Source: an uncultured Nitrospinaceae bacterium (GTDB taxonomy: Bacteria > Nitrospinota > Nitrospinia > Nitrospinales > VA-1). Taken from it: DNA of 16,467 bases. The first letter of the stretch is position 1. Each line of letters starts with the position of its first letter. The notes beneath the pieces are model-generated. The model had not been told where the DNA came from. It worked only from the letters and a program-made list of their open reading frames with translations, and did not search any database. The position numbers were made by a program, and so were the translations under genes. Positions 1 to 8,125 of this stretch are shown here, piece after piece. The stretch is taken from positions 1-16,467 of the forward strand of contig CAJWLY010000016.1 in assembly GCA_913043155.1 (NCBI GenBank). Reading direction: 5' to 3'.

Positions 1-168
1 ACGGATACACTACTGATATTCAAAAAAACTAGCATTTTAAATGGGTTGGGGGGAGGCGGCCCCGCATCTTGCTAGGATTGTCAAAGTTCTTGAGTTTTTT
101 CGAAAAAATATTTACTGTTTCCAAGGTTAAGATACATATTCTTATCTGGGAAGGGTTTTGATGTTCTA

Positions 169-295
169 GGGGGCCGGGAAGGTCCCCCCGGAGATGGCGC
201 TTGAAGCACAGCGTGGTTTTGAAGTGCCATCCCCAAGATATGGAGAACAGGAAACCGGAACTGTTGCGAGACAGGGGTCCGGTTTTTTTGTTTTT
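169..295 (+). ncRNA. Candidate structured RNA ending in an intrinsic terminator
   Basis: Three hairpins follow one another with almost no gap. Hairpin 1 pairs 169-175 with 181-188 (GGGGGCC against GGTCCCCC, one bulged T, loop GGGAA). Hairpin 2 pairs 193-202 with 222-231 over ten positions, nine Watson-Crick and one G-T. Hairpin 3 is the terminator at 252-295. No convincing protein gene covers the stretch, and it lies about 120 nt before the lipoprotein start. It could be a small RNA, a terminator-controlled leader of the lipoprotein gene, or the 3' untranslated end of a gene left of the window. I checked it by eye against SRP RNA, tmRNA, RNase P RNA and common riboswitch signatures and saw no match. 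The structure is seen directly; the RNA identity is inference. Confidence 0.35.
252..295 (+). terminator. Strong Rho-independent terminator
   Basis: An 8-bp stem AAACCGGA (252-259) pairs perfectly with TCCGGTTT (278-285). An inner CTGT/ACAG stem (261-264 with 271-274) lies inside it. The outer stem runs into seven T's (283-289), one G, and five more T's (291-295). This is the classic intrinsic terminator layout for rightward transcription. It ends whatever transcript enters from the left, or acts as an attenuator for the lipoprotein gene at 416. Confidence 0.8.
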
Positions 296-415
296 AGCGG
301 GGGGCCACCGCGTGCTGAACATTTGTCCCCGTGCTTTACTGGAATCCTTCGGTAAATTGTTGTACAACTAGACTTTGTTTCCAGCAATCTCGATCGTTAG
401 AAAAGAATAGTGCTC

Positions 416-1252
416 ATGTTTCGATTTTCAATTTATGCAGGAATTTTAATGATGTGCGGAATCCTTTTCGCTTGTAACGGCGGAGAGGAGGCAAAGGGTC
501 CGGTCATCCAGCCAAAAAAGGAGTCGACTTGGGTCAAAACCGAGAAGGTGCGCACGACTAAGGAGGAGGCGGTCTCGGGCAAGGACAAAAGTCTGGCCCT
601 AATTCCGGTAAACGCTTCTCTGGCCAAACAGCTCAACCAGAGCAAGCCGGGTGGAATGGCAGTCACGGACCAAGTTTCGTGTCTAGCCCGGGTAGAATCT
701 ATGGATCTACGGCGTACCGCCGTTCAGAAAGCGGGTGGAGTGTGGCATGCCTTTGAGCGAAACACCGATTCCAAAGCGTATTCGTCCAATGGTATGCAAC
801 TCGACAGCACGACGAACCAAATGATCCATGGGTTGAAACATTTGTGCCGGACCGCGGAGGGCGTGCCGATTACCGATCTGGCAAGGAAGATTTCTAAAAA
901 GGTCGATACCTACGGGTGGGATGAAACGAGAAGGATACTCCTCGGTCGGGGGGAACACCCGGAAGATATCGACATAATGTTGGAGTATGCTGAGACCGCA
1001 AAAAATGAGACTACAAGGAAGGTAGATTTTCCAGCAATCGGCAAACTCATTGCCCACGTGGAACCATTGATCGATCTGTACGAAGATTTATCGCGCCGGT
1101 CAGTGGACGCACAAACAGTAGACGCTTTTCTTTCCGATGCGGTCACCCTACTCAAGGTGATCCGCGAGTTTGCTGGCCACGATCCGCTTATGACCCTGGC
1201 GCTGAAAGAAGACAACCAAGTTCCGTATGCCCACCCCGACCAGGACATGTAA
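416..1252 (+). CDS. Hypothetical lipoprotein
   Basis: I do not recognise the family. The product is about 278 residues. It opens with a short basic n-region, a hydrophobic stretch and a lipobox ending LFAC, so residue 20 would be the lipidated cysteine. Asn follows the cysteine, so outer-membrane sorting is possible. The mature part begins with a charged, low-complexity linker (Gly/Glu/Lys rich, roughly residues 21-60). After it comes a mostly helical-looking domain with only two further cysteines and no haem or nucleotide-binding motif I can see. ATG 416 is preferred over GTG 410 because the purine-rich AAAAGA at 401-406 is better spaced from it. The gene stands alone and converges on lon with a 48-bp gap that contains no clear terminator. 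Confidence 0.7.
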   Translation: MFRFSIYAGILMMCGILFACNGGEEAKGPVIQPKKESTWVKTEKVRTTKEEAVSGKDKSLALIPVNASLAKQLNQSKPGGMAVTDQVSCLARVESMDLRRTAVQKAGGVWHAFERNTDSKAYSSNGMQLDSTTNQMIHGLKHLCRTAEGVPITDLARKISKKVDTYGWDETRRILLGRGEHPEDIDIMLEYAETAKNETTRKVDFPAIGKLIAHVEPLIDLYEDLSRRSVDAQTVDAFLSDAVTLLKVIREFAGHDPLMTLALKEDNQVPYAHPDQDM

Positions 1253-1300
1253 ACGGGTTAAAGCCCGGCGCGGGACGGCCCCCAGGTATCTATCTGAGTT

Positions 1301-3706
1301 CTAGTTCAGTGTCGTTGTGGAGGGGCGGGTCGTGACAGAGGTCTTGCGCGATCTTGTTTTTGCGGTGGGTTTCCTATCTCGTTTGAATTTGCTTCCGAAC
1401 ACTTTCTCAATAACCTCGTCCATATCTTTAACTGGATGAAAGGTCATGCCTTTCCGAATGTTTTCCGGGATATCAGGGATGTCTTTTTCGTTATCCTTGG
1501 GTAGGATGATGTTGAAGACCTCTCCCCGGTGCGCCGCTAAGGTTTTTTCTTTGAGTCCACCGATGGGTAGAATTTTTCCACTAAGCGTCAACTCCCCGGT
1601 CATGCTGATGTCATGACGCAGGGGGATGTTGGTGAGTGCCGAGACCATGGCGACGGCCATTGTGAGACCAGCCGACGGGCCGTCCTTGGGCACCGCTCCT
1701 TCAGGGATGTGAACATGGATGTCGGTTTTTTGGTAGAAATCTTTTTTCAGTCTGAACTCTACCGCACGGGAACGAACATAACTGAGCGCCGCTTGGGCCG
1801 ATTCTTTCATAACATCACCCAGTTTTCCAGTGGGCGAGAGCTTGCCGCTTCCCGGTAGAACAGTGGCTTCGATCGACAACAATTCTCCGCCAAACTCGGT
1901 CCAGGCAAGACCTGTAGCAACGCCAATAGGCAACGGTTCGTTTGCCGGCCGTGGCTGGAATTTGGGTATGCCTAGGTAGTCGGGCAGTGTTTTGGGCTCG
2001 ACTTTTACGGAATAGCTCTTCCCTTTTTCCACCACTTTCCTCGTGACTTTGCGGCAAACGGTAGCGATTTCACGTTCCAGGTTGCGCACCCCAGCTTCCC
2101 GCGTGTATTCGTGTAGAATACGGTGCAGGGCGTCTTTGCTGAACCGAACGTTTTTCTTCATCAACCCGTGTTCCTTTAGTTTTTTTGGGATGAGAAATTT
2201 TTCAGCGATGCCCCGTTTCTCGTCATCCGTGTAGCCGTGAAGCCGAATCACTTCCATGCGGTCGAGGAGTGGCTGGGGGATAGTATGAAGCAGGTTGGCG
2301 GTGCAGATGAATAGCACCTGCGACAGATCGTAGTCGACTTCCAGGTAATGATCGTTGAAGCTGGCGTTTTGTTCCGGATCGAGTGCTTCTAGCAAGGCCG
2401 ATGCAGGGTCACCGCGGAAGTCGGAGCTCATTTTATCGACTTCATCTAGCATAAACACTGGATCCATGGTGTTCGCCTTTTTCATCCCCTGAATGATTTT
2501 TCCGGGAAGCGCACCGATATAGGTTCGTCGGTGGCCTCGAATCTCTGCTTCATCGCGGATGCCGCCCAAGGAAACGCGAACGAACTTTTTTCCTGTGGCG
2601 CGGGCGATGGATTGGCCGAGCGAGGTTTTGCCTACGCCAGGCGGTCCTACAAGGCACAGGATGGGTCCTTTAATTTTCTTGACCAGTTTCAGCACGGCTA
2701 AGTGCTCGATGATGCGTTCTTTAATCTTCTCCAAGCCGTAGTGGTCTTTATCGAGCACTTTCTGCGCATCCGGGATTTTTATTTTTTCTGCACCCGTGCC
2801 TTTTTTCCAAGGCAGGTCGATGAACCACTCGATATAAGTACGTGAGACGGTTCCCTCCGCTGACATTGGTTGCATGAGTTCCAGCCGGCCCAACTCCTTC
2901 ATGACCTTTTCGTGTACTTCCTTGGGCATCTTGGCTTTTTTTATTTTCTGTGCGAGTTCATCGACGTCGGACTTGAACTCGTCGCGCTTGCCCAGTTCTT
3001 TCTGAATGGCCTTGATCTGTTCATTCAGATAGAACTCTTTCTGACTGCGTTCCATTTGTTTGCGCACGCGCCCGTGTACCCTTTTTTCGATTTTGAGGAT
3101 TTCTAACTCCGACTTAAGGATCCCAAGTAGTTTATTCAGGCGGTCTGCTGGATTAAACGTTTCCAGCAGGTCCTGTTTGTCGGAGGTTTGAAATACCATA
3201 TAGGCGGCGATAGTGTCGGCATAGCGATGCGGTTCGGCAATGTTGGTGCTAGCCGAAACTGCCTCGAGCGGTATTTTCTGGTTCAGCTTGACGTGTTGCT
3301 CGAACACGCTGCCCACGCTTCGCATGAGGGCTTTGAGCTCTGGGGTGGCCTGCTCGTTTTCATGAACGCGGTCGACCTCGACCTCGTAAAAATCGGGATT
3401 GCTGGTGAAGGCGGTGATGCATCCACGTTGCAAGCCCTCAACCAGAACCTTCATGGTGCCATCGGTCAGCTTGAGGATTTGCAGGATGTTGGCAACTGTA
3501 CCCGTTTTGTGAATATCGTCGGGTGTAGGATCGTTGTTGTTAGGATTGCGCTGGGTGGCCAGAAAAATGTTTTTTTGTTCAGCCATGGATTTCTCCAGGG
3601 CGGAAATGGACTTGTCACGTCCGACAAACAGTGGGATCACCATGAATGGAAAGACAACGATGTCCCGGAGCGGAAGAAGCGGTAGCCGGGTTTGTTCAGA
3701 ACTCAT
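1301..3706 (-). CDS. lon: ATP-dependent endopeptidase Lon
   Basis: Lon is a cytoplasmic AAA+ serine protease that degrades misfolded proteins and short-lived regulators. At 801 residues it is close to E. coli Lon (784). The N-terminal substrate-binding domain starts with the typical LPLLPLRDIVVFP segment (8-20). Walker A is GPPGVGKT at 354-361 and Walker B with DEVDK is at about 417-425. The protease domain carries the catalytic dyad Ser678 (PKDGPSAG) and Lys721 (GGLKEKTLAAHR), spaced 43 residues as in E. coli. The C-terminus, from about 773, is a Lys/Arg/Thr/Ser-rich tail not needed for the core fold. The ATG directly follows the clpX stop (TGA then ATG, no gap), so translation is probably coupled. 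It is the last gene of the tig-clpP-clpX-lon unit. Confidence 0.98.
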   Translation of the reverse strand: MSSEQTRLPLLPLRDIVVFPFMVIPLFVGRDKSISALEKSMAEQKNIFLATQRNPNNNDPTPDDIHKTGTVANILQILKLTDGTMKVLVEGLQRGCITAFTSNPDFYEVEVDRVHENEQATPELKALMRSVGSVFEQHVKLNQKIPLEAVSASTNIAEPHRYADTIAAYMVFQTSDKQDLLETFNPADRLNKLLGILKSELEILKIEKRVHGRVRKQMERSQKEFYLNEQIKAIQKELGKRDEFKSDVDELAQKIKKAKMPKEVHEKVMKELGRLELMQPMSAEGTVSRTYIEWFIDLPWKKGTGAEKIKIPDAQKVLDKDHYGLEKIKERIIEHLAVLKLVKKIKGPILCLVGPPGVGKTSLGQSIARATGKKFVRVSLGGIRDEAEIRGHRRTYIGALPGKIIQGMKKANTMDPVFMLDEVDKMSSDFRGDPASALLEALDPEQNASFNDHYLEVDYDLSQVLFICTANLLHTIPQPLLDRMEVIRLHGYTDDEKRGIAEKFLIPKKLKEHGLMKKNVRFSKDALHRILHEYTREAGVRNLEREIATVCRKVTRKVVEKGKSYSVKVEPKTLPDYLGIPKFQPRPANEPLPIGVATGLAWTEFGGELLSIEATVLPGSGKLSPTGKLGDVMKESAQAALSYVRSRAVEFRLKKDFYQKTDIHVHIPEGAVPKDGPSAGLTMAVAMVSALTNIPLRHDISMTGELTLSGKILPIGGLKEKTLAAHRGEVFNIILPKDNEKDIPDIPENIRKGMTFHPVKDMDEVIEKVFGSKFKRDRKPTAKTRSRKTSVTTRPSTTTLN

Positions 3707-4957
3707 TCAGCTAGCCTGCTTTCGTTTGTGGTAAACGAGGAGAGGTTCTTCGCCGTTCGTGATCACCTCTTCGTTGATCACCACCTCTCTAATATCCTGC
3801 TGCGAAGGTAGATCAAACATGGTGTCGAGCATATTGTCCTCCAGTACTGCGCGTAGGCCGCGGGCACCGGTTTTCTGTACGATTGCCTTTTCAGCGATTG
3901 CCCGTATGGCACCTTCAGTGAATTTGAGCTTGACGTCTTCAAATTCGAAGAGCTTCTGGTATTGTTTGGTCAGCGCGTTCTTTGGTTCTGAAAGAACTTT
4001 CATTAGGGCTTCTACGTCGAGTTCCTTGAGGGTGGCGACGACCGAAAACCGGCCGACAAACTCAGGAATGAGACCATATTTAAGCAAGTCTTCGGGTTGA
4101 ACCCGCTGAAGGGTGACATCGCAGTCGGTTTTGTTTTTCGTTACCAACTCCTGCCCAAATCCGAGGGTTTTTTTACCGATTCGGTTGCGAATAATGCCTT
4201 CGAGTCCGACAAATGCTCCGCCACAGATGAAAAGAATATTGGTGGTATTGACCTGCAGAAATTCCTGGTGCGGGTGCTTGCGCCCGCCCTGCGGAGGAAC
4301 ACTGGCGGTCGTGCCTTCGATAATCTTGAGCAGAGCCTGTTGCACCCCTTCCCCGGACACATCACGGGTGATGGATGGATTTTCCGTTTTACGGGATATT
4401 TTATCTATTTCGTCTATATAAATGATTCCCCGTTCCGCTTTTTCCACATCATAGTCGGCGGCTTGGAGAAGTTTAAGTATAATATTTTCCACATCTTCGC
4501 CCACGTATCCCGCTTCGGTTAGTGTGGTGGCGTCGACGATAGTGAACGGTACGTCGAGGATTCGTGCCAGGGTTTGTGCCATCAGCGTTTTGCCCGAACC
4601 GGTTGGGCCGATGAGAAGGACGTTGCTTTTTTGAAGCTCTACATCTTCCGTTTCCACGTTGGAGTCGACTCGTTTGAAGTGATTGTGGACTGCGACCGAC
4701 AGGATTCGTTTACAGCGTTCCTGTCCGACGATGTAGTGATCGAGGTGATGATAAATGTCCTTTGGTTTGAGGAGGTGCTGAAAATCTTCGCTCTTTTCCT
4801 GTGCCCACTCCTCCACCATGATCTCGTTGCACAACTCGATGCATTCGTCGCAGATGAACACGGTGGGACCAGCAATCAGTTTTTTTACTTCTTCCTGGCT
4901 CTTACCGCAGAACGAACACCGGTAATTGCCGCTACCCGATGAACTTTTTTTGCCCAT
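3707..4957 (-). CDS. clpX: ClpX, ATPase subunit of ClpXP protease
   Basis: ClpX is a hexameric AAA+ unfoldase that recognises tagged substrates and threads them into ClpP. The 416-residue product has the N-terminal zinc finger (Cys14, Cys17, Cys36, Cys39), Walker A GPTGSGKT (117-124), the GYVGED pore loop (150-155), Walker B with DEID (to about 185), the RKH substrate loop (226-228) and the sensor-2 GAR motif (364-366). The ClpP-docking loop reads LGF (265-267) where many family members have IGF, a conservative change. A good ribosome site (GAGGAA) lies about five bases before the ATG. clpP is 52 bp upstream and lon abuts downstream, so the protease partner and a second AAA+ protease are made from the same transcript. 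Confidence 0.98.
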   Translation of the reverse strand: MGKKSSSGSGNYRCSFCGKSQEEVKKLIAGPTVFICDECIELCNEIMVEEWAQEKSEDFQHLLKPKDIYHHLDHYIVGQERCKRILSVAVHNHFKRVDSNVETEDVELQKSNVLLIGPTGSGKTLMAQTLARILDVPFTIVDATTLTEAGYVGEDVENIILKLLQAADYDVEKAERGIIYIDEIDKISRKTENPSITRDVSGEGVQQALLKIIEGTTASVPPQGGRKHPHQEFLQVNTTNILFICGGAFVGLEGIIRNRIGKKTLGFGQELVTKNKTDCDVTLQRVQPEDLLKYGLIPEFVGRFSVVATLKELDVEALMKVLSEPKNALTKQYQKLFEFEDVKLKFTEGAIRAIAEKAIVQKTGARGLRAVLEDNMLDTMFDLPSQQDIREVVINEEVITNGEEPLLVYHKRKQAS

Positions 4958-4990
4958 GGAGTTCCTCGTAGAGGGTTGAAGAAAGAGGGA

Positions 4991-5009
4991 AACATGCTCC
5001 CTTCATGTT
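4991..5009 (-). other. Intercistronic hairpin between clpP and clpX
   Basis: AACATG (5009-5004 in the transcript direction) can pair with CATGTT (4996-4991) across a 7-base loop AAGGGAG, right after the clpP stop codon. No T run follows, so it is not a terminator by itself. It could protect the clpP 3' end or modulate clpX translation. The pairing is seen; the role is inference. Confidence 0.25.
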
Positions 5010-5633
5010 TTACTTTTTCTTTTTATCGTCCTGCTCTTCGCGCTGGGTGATCAATCGATCGATCAACCCGTATTTTTTTGCCTCTTCGCCCGTCATGTAG
5101 TGATCGCGCTCGGTATCTTCACGTACCTTCTTCTGATTCTGTCCAGTGTGTGCCGCGATGATAGTGTCCAGGATTTGGCGGATGCGCGTAATCTCTTTAG
5201 CCTGAATTTCGATGTCCGTGTGCTGCCCCTGAAATCCGCCGCTCGGTTGGTGGATCATGATCCGGGAATGGGGCAGCGCAAACCGCTTGCCCTTTGTGCC
5301 CGCCGCCAATAGCAGGGCACCCATGCTAGCTGCCTGACCGATGCAGATGGTTTGTACATCGGGCTTGATGTACTGCATGGTGTCGTAGATGGCCATACCC
5401 GAGCTGACTTGGCCGCCCGGACTGTTGATATACAGGTAAATGTCCTGTTCCGGCTCGTCCGATTCCAAAAACAGCATTTGGGCGATGATTAAGTTGGCGA
5501 TGTGGTCATCGACCGCCATACCCAGGAAAATGATCCGATCTTTGAGCAGGCGCGAATAAATGTCATAAGAGCGCTCGCCGCGACTGGTTTGTTCAACAAC
5601 AATGGGAACCAACTGGTTGTGGGTCTGTGTCAT
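5010..5633 (-). CDS. clpP: ClpP, ATP-dependent Clp protease proteolytic subunit
   Basis: ClpP is the serine peptidase of ClpXP, a double-heptamer chamber. From the ATG at 5633 the product is 207 residues, the usual family length. It starts just before the conserved LVPIVVEQTSRGERSYDIYS segment. The catalytic triad is visible: Ser103 in GQAASMGALLL, His128 in RIMIHQPSGG, and Asp177 in ERDHYM. The frame stays open upstream to a GTG at 5696, but the added 21 residues have no family counterpart and that start lacks a ribosome site. I therefore prefer 5633, which has AAGAGA upstream. The C-terminus ends in a short acidic-then-polylysine tail. It is followed 52 bp later by its partner clpX. Confidence 0.97.
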   Translation of the reverse strand: MTQTHNQLVPIVVEQTSRGERSYDIYSRLLKDRIIFLGMAVDDHIANLIIAQMLFLESDEPEQDIYLYINSPGGQVSSGMAIYDTMQYIKPDVQTICIGQAASMGALLLAAGTKGKRFALPHSRIMIHQPSGGFQGQHTDIEIQAKEITRIRQILDTIIAAHTGQNQKKVREDTERDHYMTGEEAKKYGLIDRLITQREEQDDKKKK

Positions 5634-5749
5634 AGTATCTCTTAAATGTTGGGAAAAGTTGCTGGAATAAGAGTGTCTCCTCAGCATGAAAAACACACCG
5701 GGAGAAAAGGATAAGCCTTTAAAAATTAAATAGATATATATGCTGTTCC

Positions 5750-7087
5750 TTAATTATCTTTAATATCGTCTTTTCTGTCAACTATTTCTTCCTTGATCTG
5801 GGTCTTCTCCATCACGGCGTCTAGGGTCTTATCCCGTTTGATTCGACTCTGCAGGCGCAGCAGAACACCGCTTTTTGCCCATTCCTTTTTCATCTTTTTG
5901 GCATCGGTTTCTCCGAGCATCCTTACAAGATTATTGATTTCGGCGTTAAGTTCGTCTTCGCTGACTTTAATATTCAGGTCCGTGGCCAACTGGTCGAGTA
6001 AAAACTCCTGTTGCAGGAGCCGGATCGCTTCGTCGCGGTACTTTTTCTTCTGTTCATCCGTGACCTGCACATCTTCCTCGCCGGTATCTTCCATTTTCTC
6101 TTGGAGCGGTTGTTCCTTTTTCAATTCCTGAGCTACCATGTGTTTGATCTGCTCTTCGATGAGCCCCGCGGGAATCTCGATGGAGTTCATCCCGACAATC
6201 TTTTCGGCGACTTCTTTTTTAGCGTTCTGACGCGCGTCCTTGCGCGCATGTTCTTCCAGCTCCCCGCGAATCTTCTGTTTCATGTCGTCCAGATTTTCAT
6301 ACTTGCCTTTCGGCTCGGTGTTTTTGGCGAACTCGTCATTGAGTTCGGGCAATTGCTTTTCCTGGATTCCTTCAAGAAAGACATGAAACATCACGTCCTT
6401 GCCGGCGATGGATTTGTTGGTGTAGCTGTCCGGAATCTTGACTGGAATATCTTTTTCCTCACCCGGCATCATGCCGACCAGCTGATCCCCCATGCCTTTG
6501 AGAAGGTTTTCCGAGCCAATCTGGACTACATGTCCCTTACCTTCCCCGCCTTCGAACGGTTTACCGTCGAGCGTTCCCTTGTGGTCGAGCTTGACGAAAT
6601 CCTTCTCTCGAACTGCTCGGTCGGTCACTTGAATGTTCTTTCCCTGACGCTCTCGGTAATAGTTGATGACTCGGTCGATCTCCTCCTCAGTCACGCGTGG
6701 GATCTTAAGCGTGATGTTGATTCCAGAACAATCGGCGACTTCAAACGAGGGCACAATTTCTACTGAAGCCGAAACACTGATATCTGTTCCTTCCTCGGCT
6801 TGGACTTCCAAGAGTTTCGGCGGACCTACCGCGCGCAGCCCCTGTTCATCCATTACATTGGCGACCCACTCACTGATGAGTTGGGTCAGCACCTCCTGCT
6901 TGACATTAGGGCCGAATCTTTTTTCCAGAACCGAAAGCGGAGCCTTGCCCGGGCGAAACCCCGGAATTTTTACCTCCCGAGCTAGGGACCGGTAGGAATT
7001 GTTGACTCGGGTTTTGTAGTCCTGATGAGGGATGTCGAACTTGATTTTCTTGTTGCAGGAGTTGATGTCTTCAATTTGTACGTTCAT
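5750..7087 (-). CDS. tig: Trigger factor, ribosome-associated chaperone
   Basis: Trigger factor binds ribosomal protein L23 at the exit tunnel, shields nascent chains and has peptidyl-prolyl isomerase activity. The 445-residue product (E. coli 432) has the ribosome-binding signature GFRPGKAP at 43-50, an FKBP-like isomerase domain at about 160-245, and a long charged helical C-terminal chaperone domain. The C-terminal tail is acidic and lysine rich. The ATG lies only 25 nt from the 3' end of tRNA-Leu, with no room for a private promoter and no visible Shine-Dalgarno sequence in that A/T-rich leader. It is therefore probably transcribed from the tRNA promoter. clpP follows after about 116 nt. 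The order tig-clpP-clpX-lon is a widely conserved arrangement. Confidence 0.97.
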   Translation of the reverse strand: MNVQIEDINSCNKKIKFDIPHQDYKTRVNNSYRSLAREVKIPGFRPGKAPLSVLEKRFGPNVKQEVLTQLISEWVANVMDEQGLRAVGPPKLLEVQAEEGTDISVSASVEIVPSFEVADCSGINITLKIPRVTEEEIDRVINYYRERQGKNIQVTDRAVREKDFVKLDHKGTLDGKPFEGGEGKGHVVQIGSENLLKGMGDQLVGMMPGEEKDIPVKIPDSYTNKSIAGKDVMFHVFLEGIQEKQLPELNDEFAKNTEPKGKYENLDDMKQKIRGELEEHARKDARQNAKKEVAEKIVGMNSIEIPAGLIEEQIKHMVAQELKKEQPLQEKMEDTGEEDVQVTDEQKKKYRDEAIRLLQQEFLLDQLATDLNIKVSEDELNAEINNLVRMLGETDAKKMKKEWAKSGVLLRLQSRIKRDKTLDAVMEKTQIKEEIVDRKDDIKDN

Positions 7088-7112
7088 TATTCAAATAACC
7101 AGGAAAAATAAA

Positions 7113-7192
7113 TGCGAAGGGGGGGATTCGAACCCCCACGGTTGCCCACTGGGTCCTAAACCCAGCGCGTCTGCCAGTTCCGCCACCCTCGC
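7113..7192 (-). tRNA. tRNA-Leu (anticodon UAG)
   Basis: The reverse complement folds into a full cloverleaf. The acceptor stem pairs GCGAGGG with CCTTCGC and carries discriminator A. The D-arm is GCGGAACTGGCAGACGC. The anticodon stem CTGGG/CCCAG encloses loop TTTAGGA, which gives anticodon UAG (bases 7156-7158). A short extra arm with a GG/CC stem is typical of class II tRNAs, and the T-arm is GGGGG-TTCGAAT-CCCCC. The 3' CCA is not encoded and must be added after transcription. The gene reads CUA (and other CUN) leucine codons. It is the first element of the tig-clpP-clpX-lon transcript. Confidence 0.97.
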
Positions 7193-7224
7193 TAAGGTCG
7201 GGTTAACTTTTATAATATCGGGAT

Positions 7225-7253
7225 TTTATAGCACCAACCAGGCGCCTTTTCAA
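7225..7253 (-). promoter_or_regulatory. Sigma-70-type promoter of the tRNA-Leu/tig unit
   Basis: Read on the minus strand, TTGAAA (7253-7248) and TATAAA (7230-7225) are separated by exactly 17 bases, and a TGC precedes the -10 as an extended -10 element. The start should lie near 7217, about 25 nt before the tRNA. The -10 is followed by ATCCCGA, a moderately GC-rich discriminator of the kind seen in growth-rate-controlled promoters. The gap up to 7330 shows no clear terminator for the gene at 7331, so some read-through is possible. Confidence 0.75.
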
Positions 7254-7330
7254 TTTAGCGCGGGTCGGTGGAGGAAATCAATGTTTTTTACCCGGTGACC
7301 TTTCAGTAGGTATTATTTTTAGGGTTTGTC

Positions 7331-8125
7331 TTATTTAGGTCTGGACTTGGGTTTGTGATTCGCAGGGGCTATGGCGTGGCCGGGTGGATGGAACCCCTTT
7401 GGGACCGTGCTGTTGGGGCGGATCCAGTTGTTCTTGCCAACCAGGGTTCCGGGGCAAATTACCGCGTTACAACCCACTTCGACATTGTCGCCAAGAACGC
7501 CTCCGAGCTTGGAAAGCCCGGTCCTCACCGGTCCGTTCTCCATGGGGATTTCGATGGGGTGGATGAAATCATCCTGCTTTTCTTTCAGGCTTCGGAACTG
7601 AACATTGGCCAAGCGTGATCCCGCCCCTAAATTGACATAGCTTCCCAGAATGCTGTCGCCGATGTAGTTGAAATGCCCTGCTTCGACATGATTCATGAGC
7701 ACACTGTTTTTGATCTCGGTGCAGTGTCCGATTATGCACCGGTCACCAGCTAGCACGTTGCCGCGTAAGTAGGCGCCCTGACGGATATCATTTTTTCTGC
7801 CGATGATCGCAGGACCCTTGATGACCGCAGTGGGCTCAAGCATCGTTCCCTCGCCAATCCAGATTCCCAGAGTCTCTGACACAACTGGTCGCTCCAGCTT
7901 GATCCAGTGTTCCACAAGGATTCCCTTGGCCGAATCACCTGAGTCAGCAGTGAGGCCTTGTACGGATTCCAACGGAGCCCCCCTCGCATCCGCATGATTC
8001 AAGGCTGTCCGGATAAGTTCTTCAAGGTTCTTAAGCGGATCCCACACCTGCTCAATGTTATTGAAGATATAGCCGTGAGCGAATTCGTCGAGGTGGGGGA
8101 AGTAAATATTTTTTAAAGAATTCAT
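7331..8125 (-). CDS. Left-handed beta-helix (hexapeptide) acyltransferase-like protein
   Basis: The 264-residue product is dominated from about residue 85 to 245 by hexapeptide repeats of the left-handed beta-helix fold. The segment around His151, reading HFNYIGDS then VNLGAGS and AN, closely resembles the acetyltransferase half of GlmU, where the equivalent His is catalytic. The N-terminal nucleotidyltransferase domain of GlmU-type enzymes is absent; only about 80 residues of unrecognised helical sequence precede the helix. It may be a stand-alone sugar-1-phosphate acetyltransferase, or a regulatory or sugar-nucleotide-related subunit. The next gene upstream in the same direction, 97 bp away, is a phosphohexomutase, which supports a role in sugar-phosphate metabolism. 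The exact substrate cannot be read from the sequence. The ribosome site is weak (GGAG about 12 nt upstream). Confidence 0.75.
   Translation of the reverse strand: MNSLKNIYFPHLDEFAHGYIFNNIEQVWDPLKNLEELIRTALNHADARGAPLESVQGLTADSGDSAKGILVEHWIKLERPVVSETLGIWIGEGTMLEPTAVIKGPAIIGRKNDIRQGAYLRGNVLAGDRCIIGHCTEIKNSVLMNHVEAGHFNYIGDSILGSYVNLGAGSRLANVQFRSLKEKQDDFIHPIEIPMENGPVRTGLSKLGGVLGDNVEVGCNAVICPGTLVGKNNWIRPNSTVPKGFHPPGHAIAPANHKPKSRPK

Noticed and set aside
1..32. Possible C-terminal end of a rightward gene (frame closing with TAG at 30-32)
   Set aside because: Only nine codons are visible and a second frame is also open there, so nothing can be assigned.
359..368. Palindrome GTTGTACAAC upstream of the lipoprotein gene as an operator
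   Set aside because: Ten-base palindromes are expected about sixteen times by chance in a window this size, and no second copy was seen.
29..387. Two overlapping minus-strand open frames of 112 and 73 codons before the lipoprotein gene
   Set aside because: Their codons run through the hairpins and terminator, the peptides have no domain-like pattern, and ribosome sites are lacking.
1253..1300. Bidirectional terminator between the lipoprotein gene and lon
   Set aside because: Only 4-bp GC stems are available and no T run follows on either strand.
6011..6766. 251-codon frame antisense to trigger factor
   Set aside because: It is a shadow of tig, which has clear family motifs on the other strand; the antisense peptide shows no recognisable domain.
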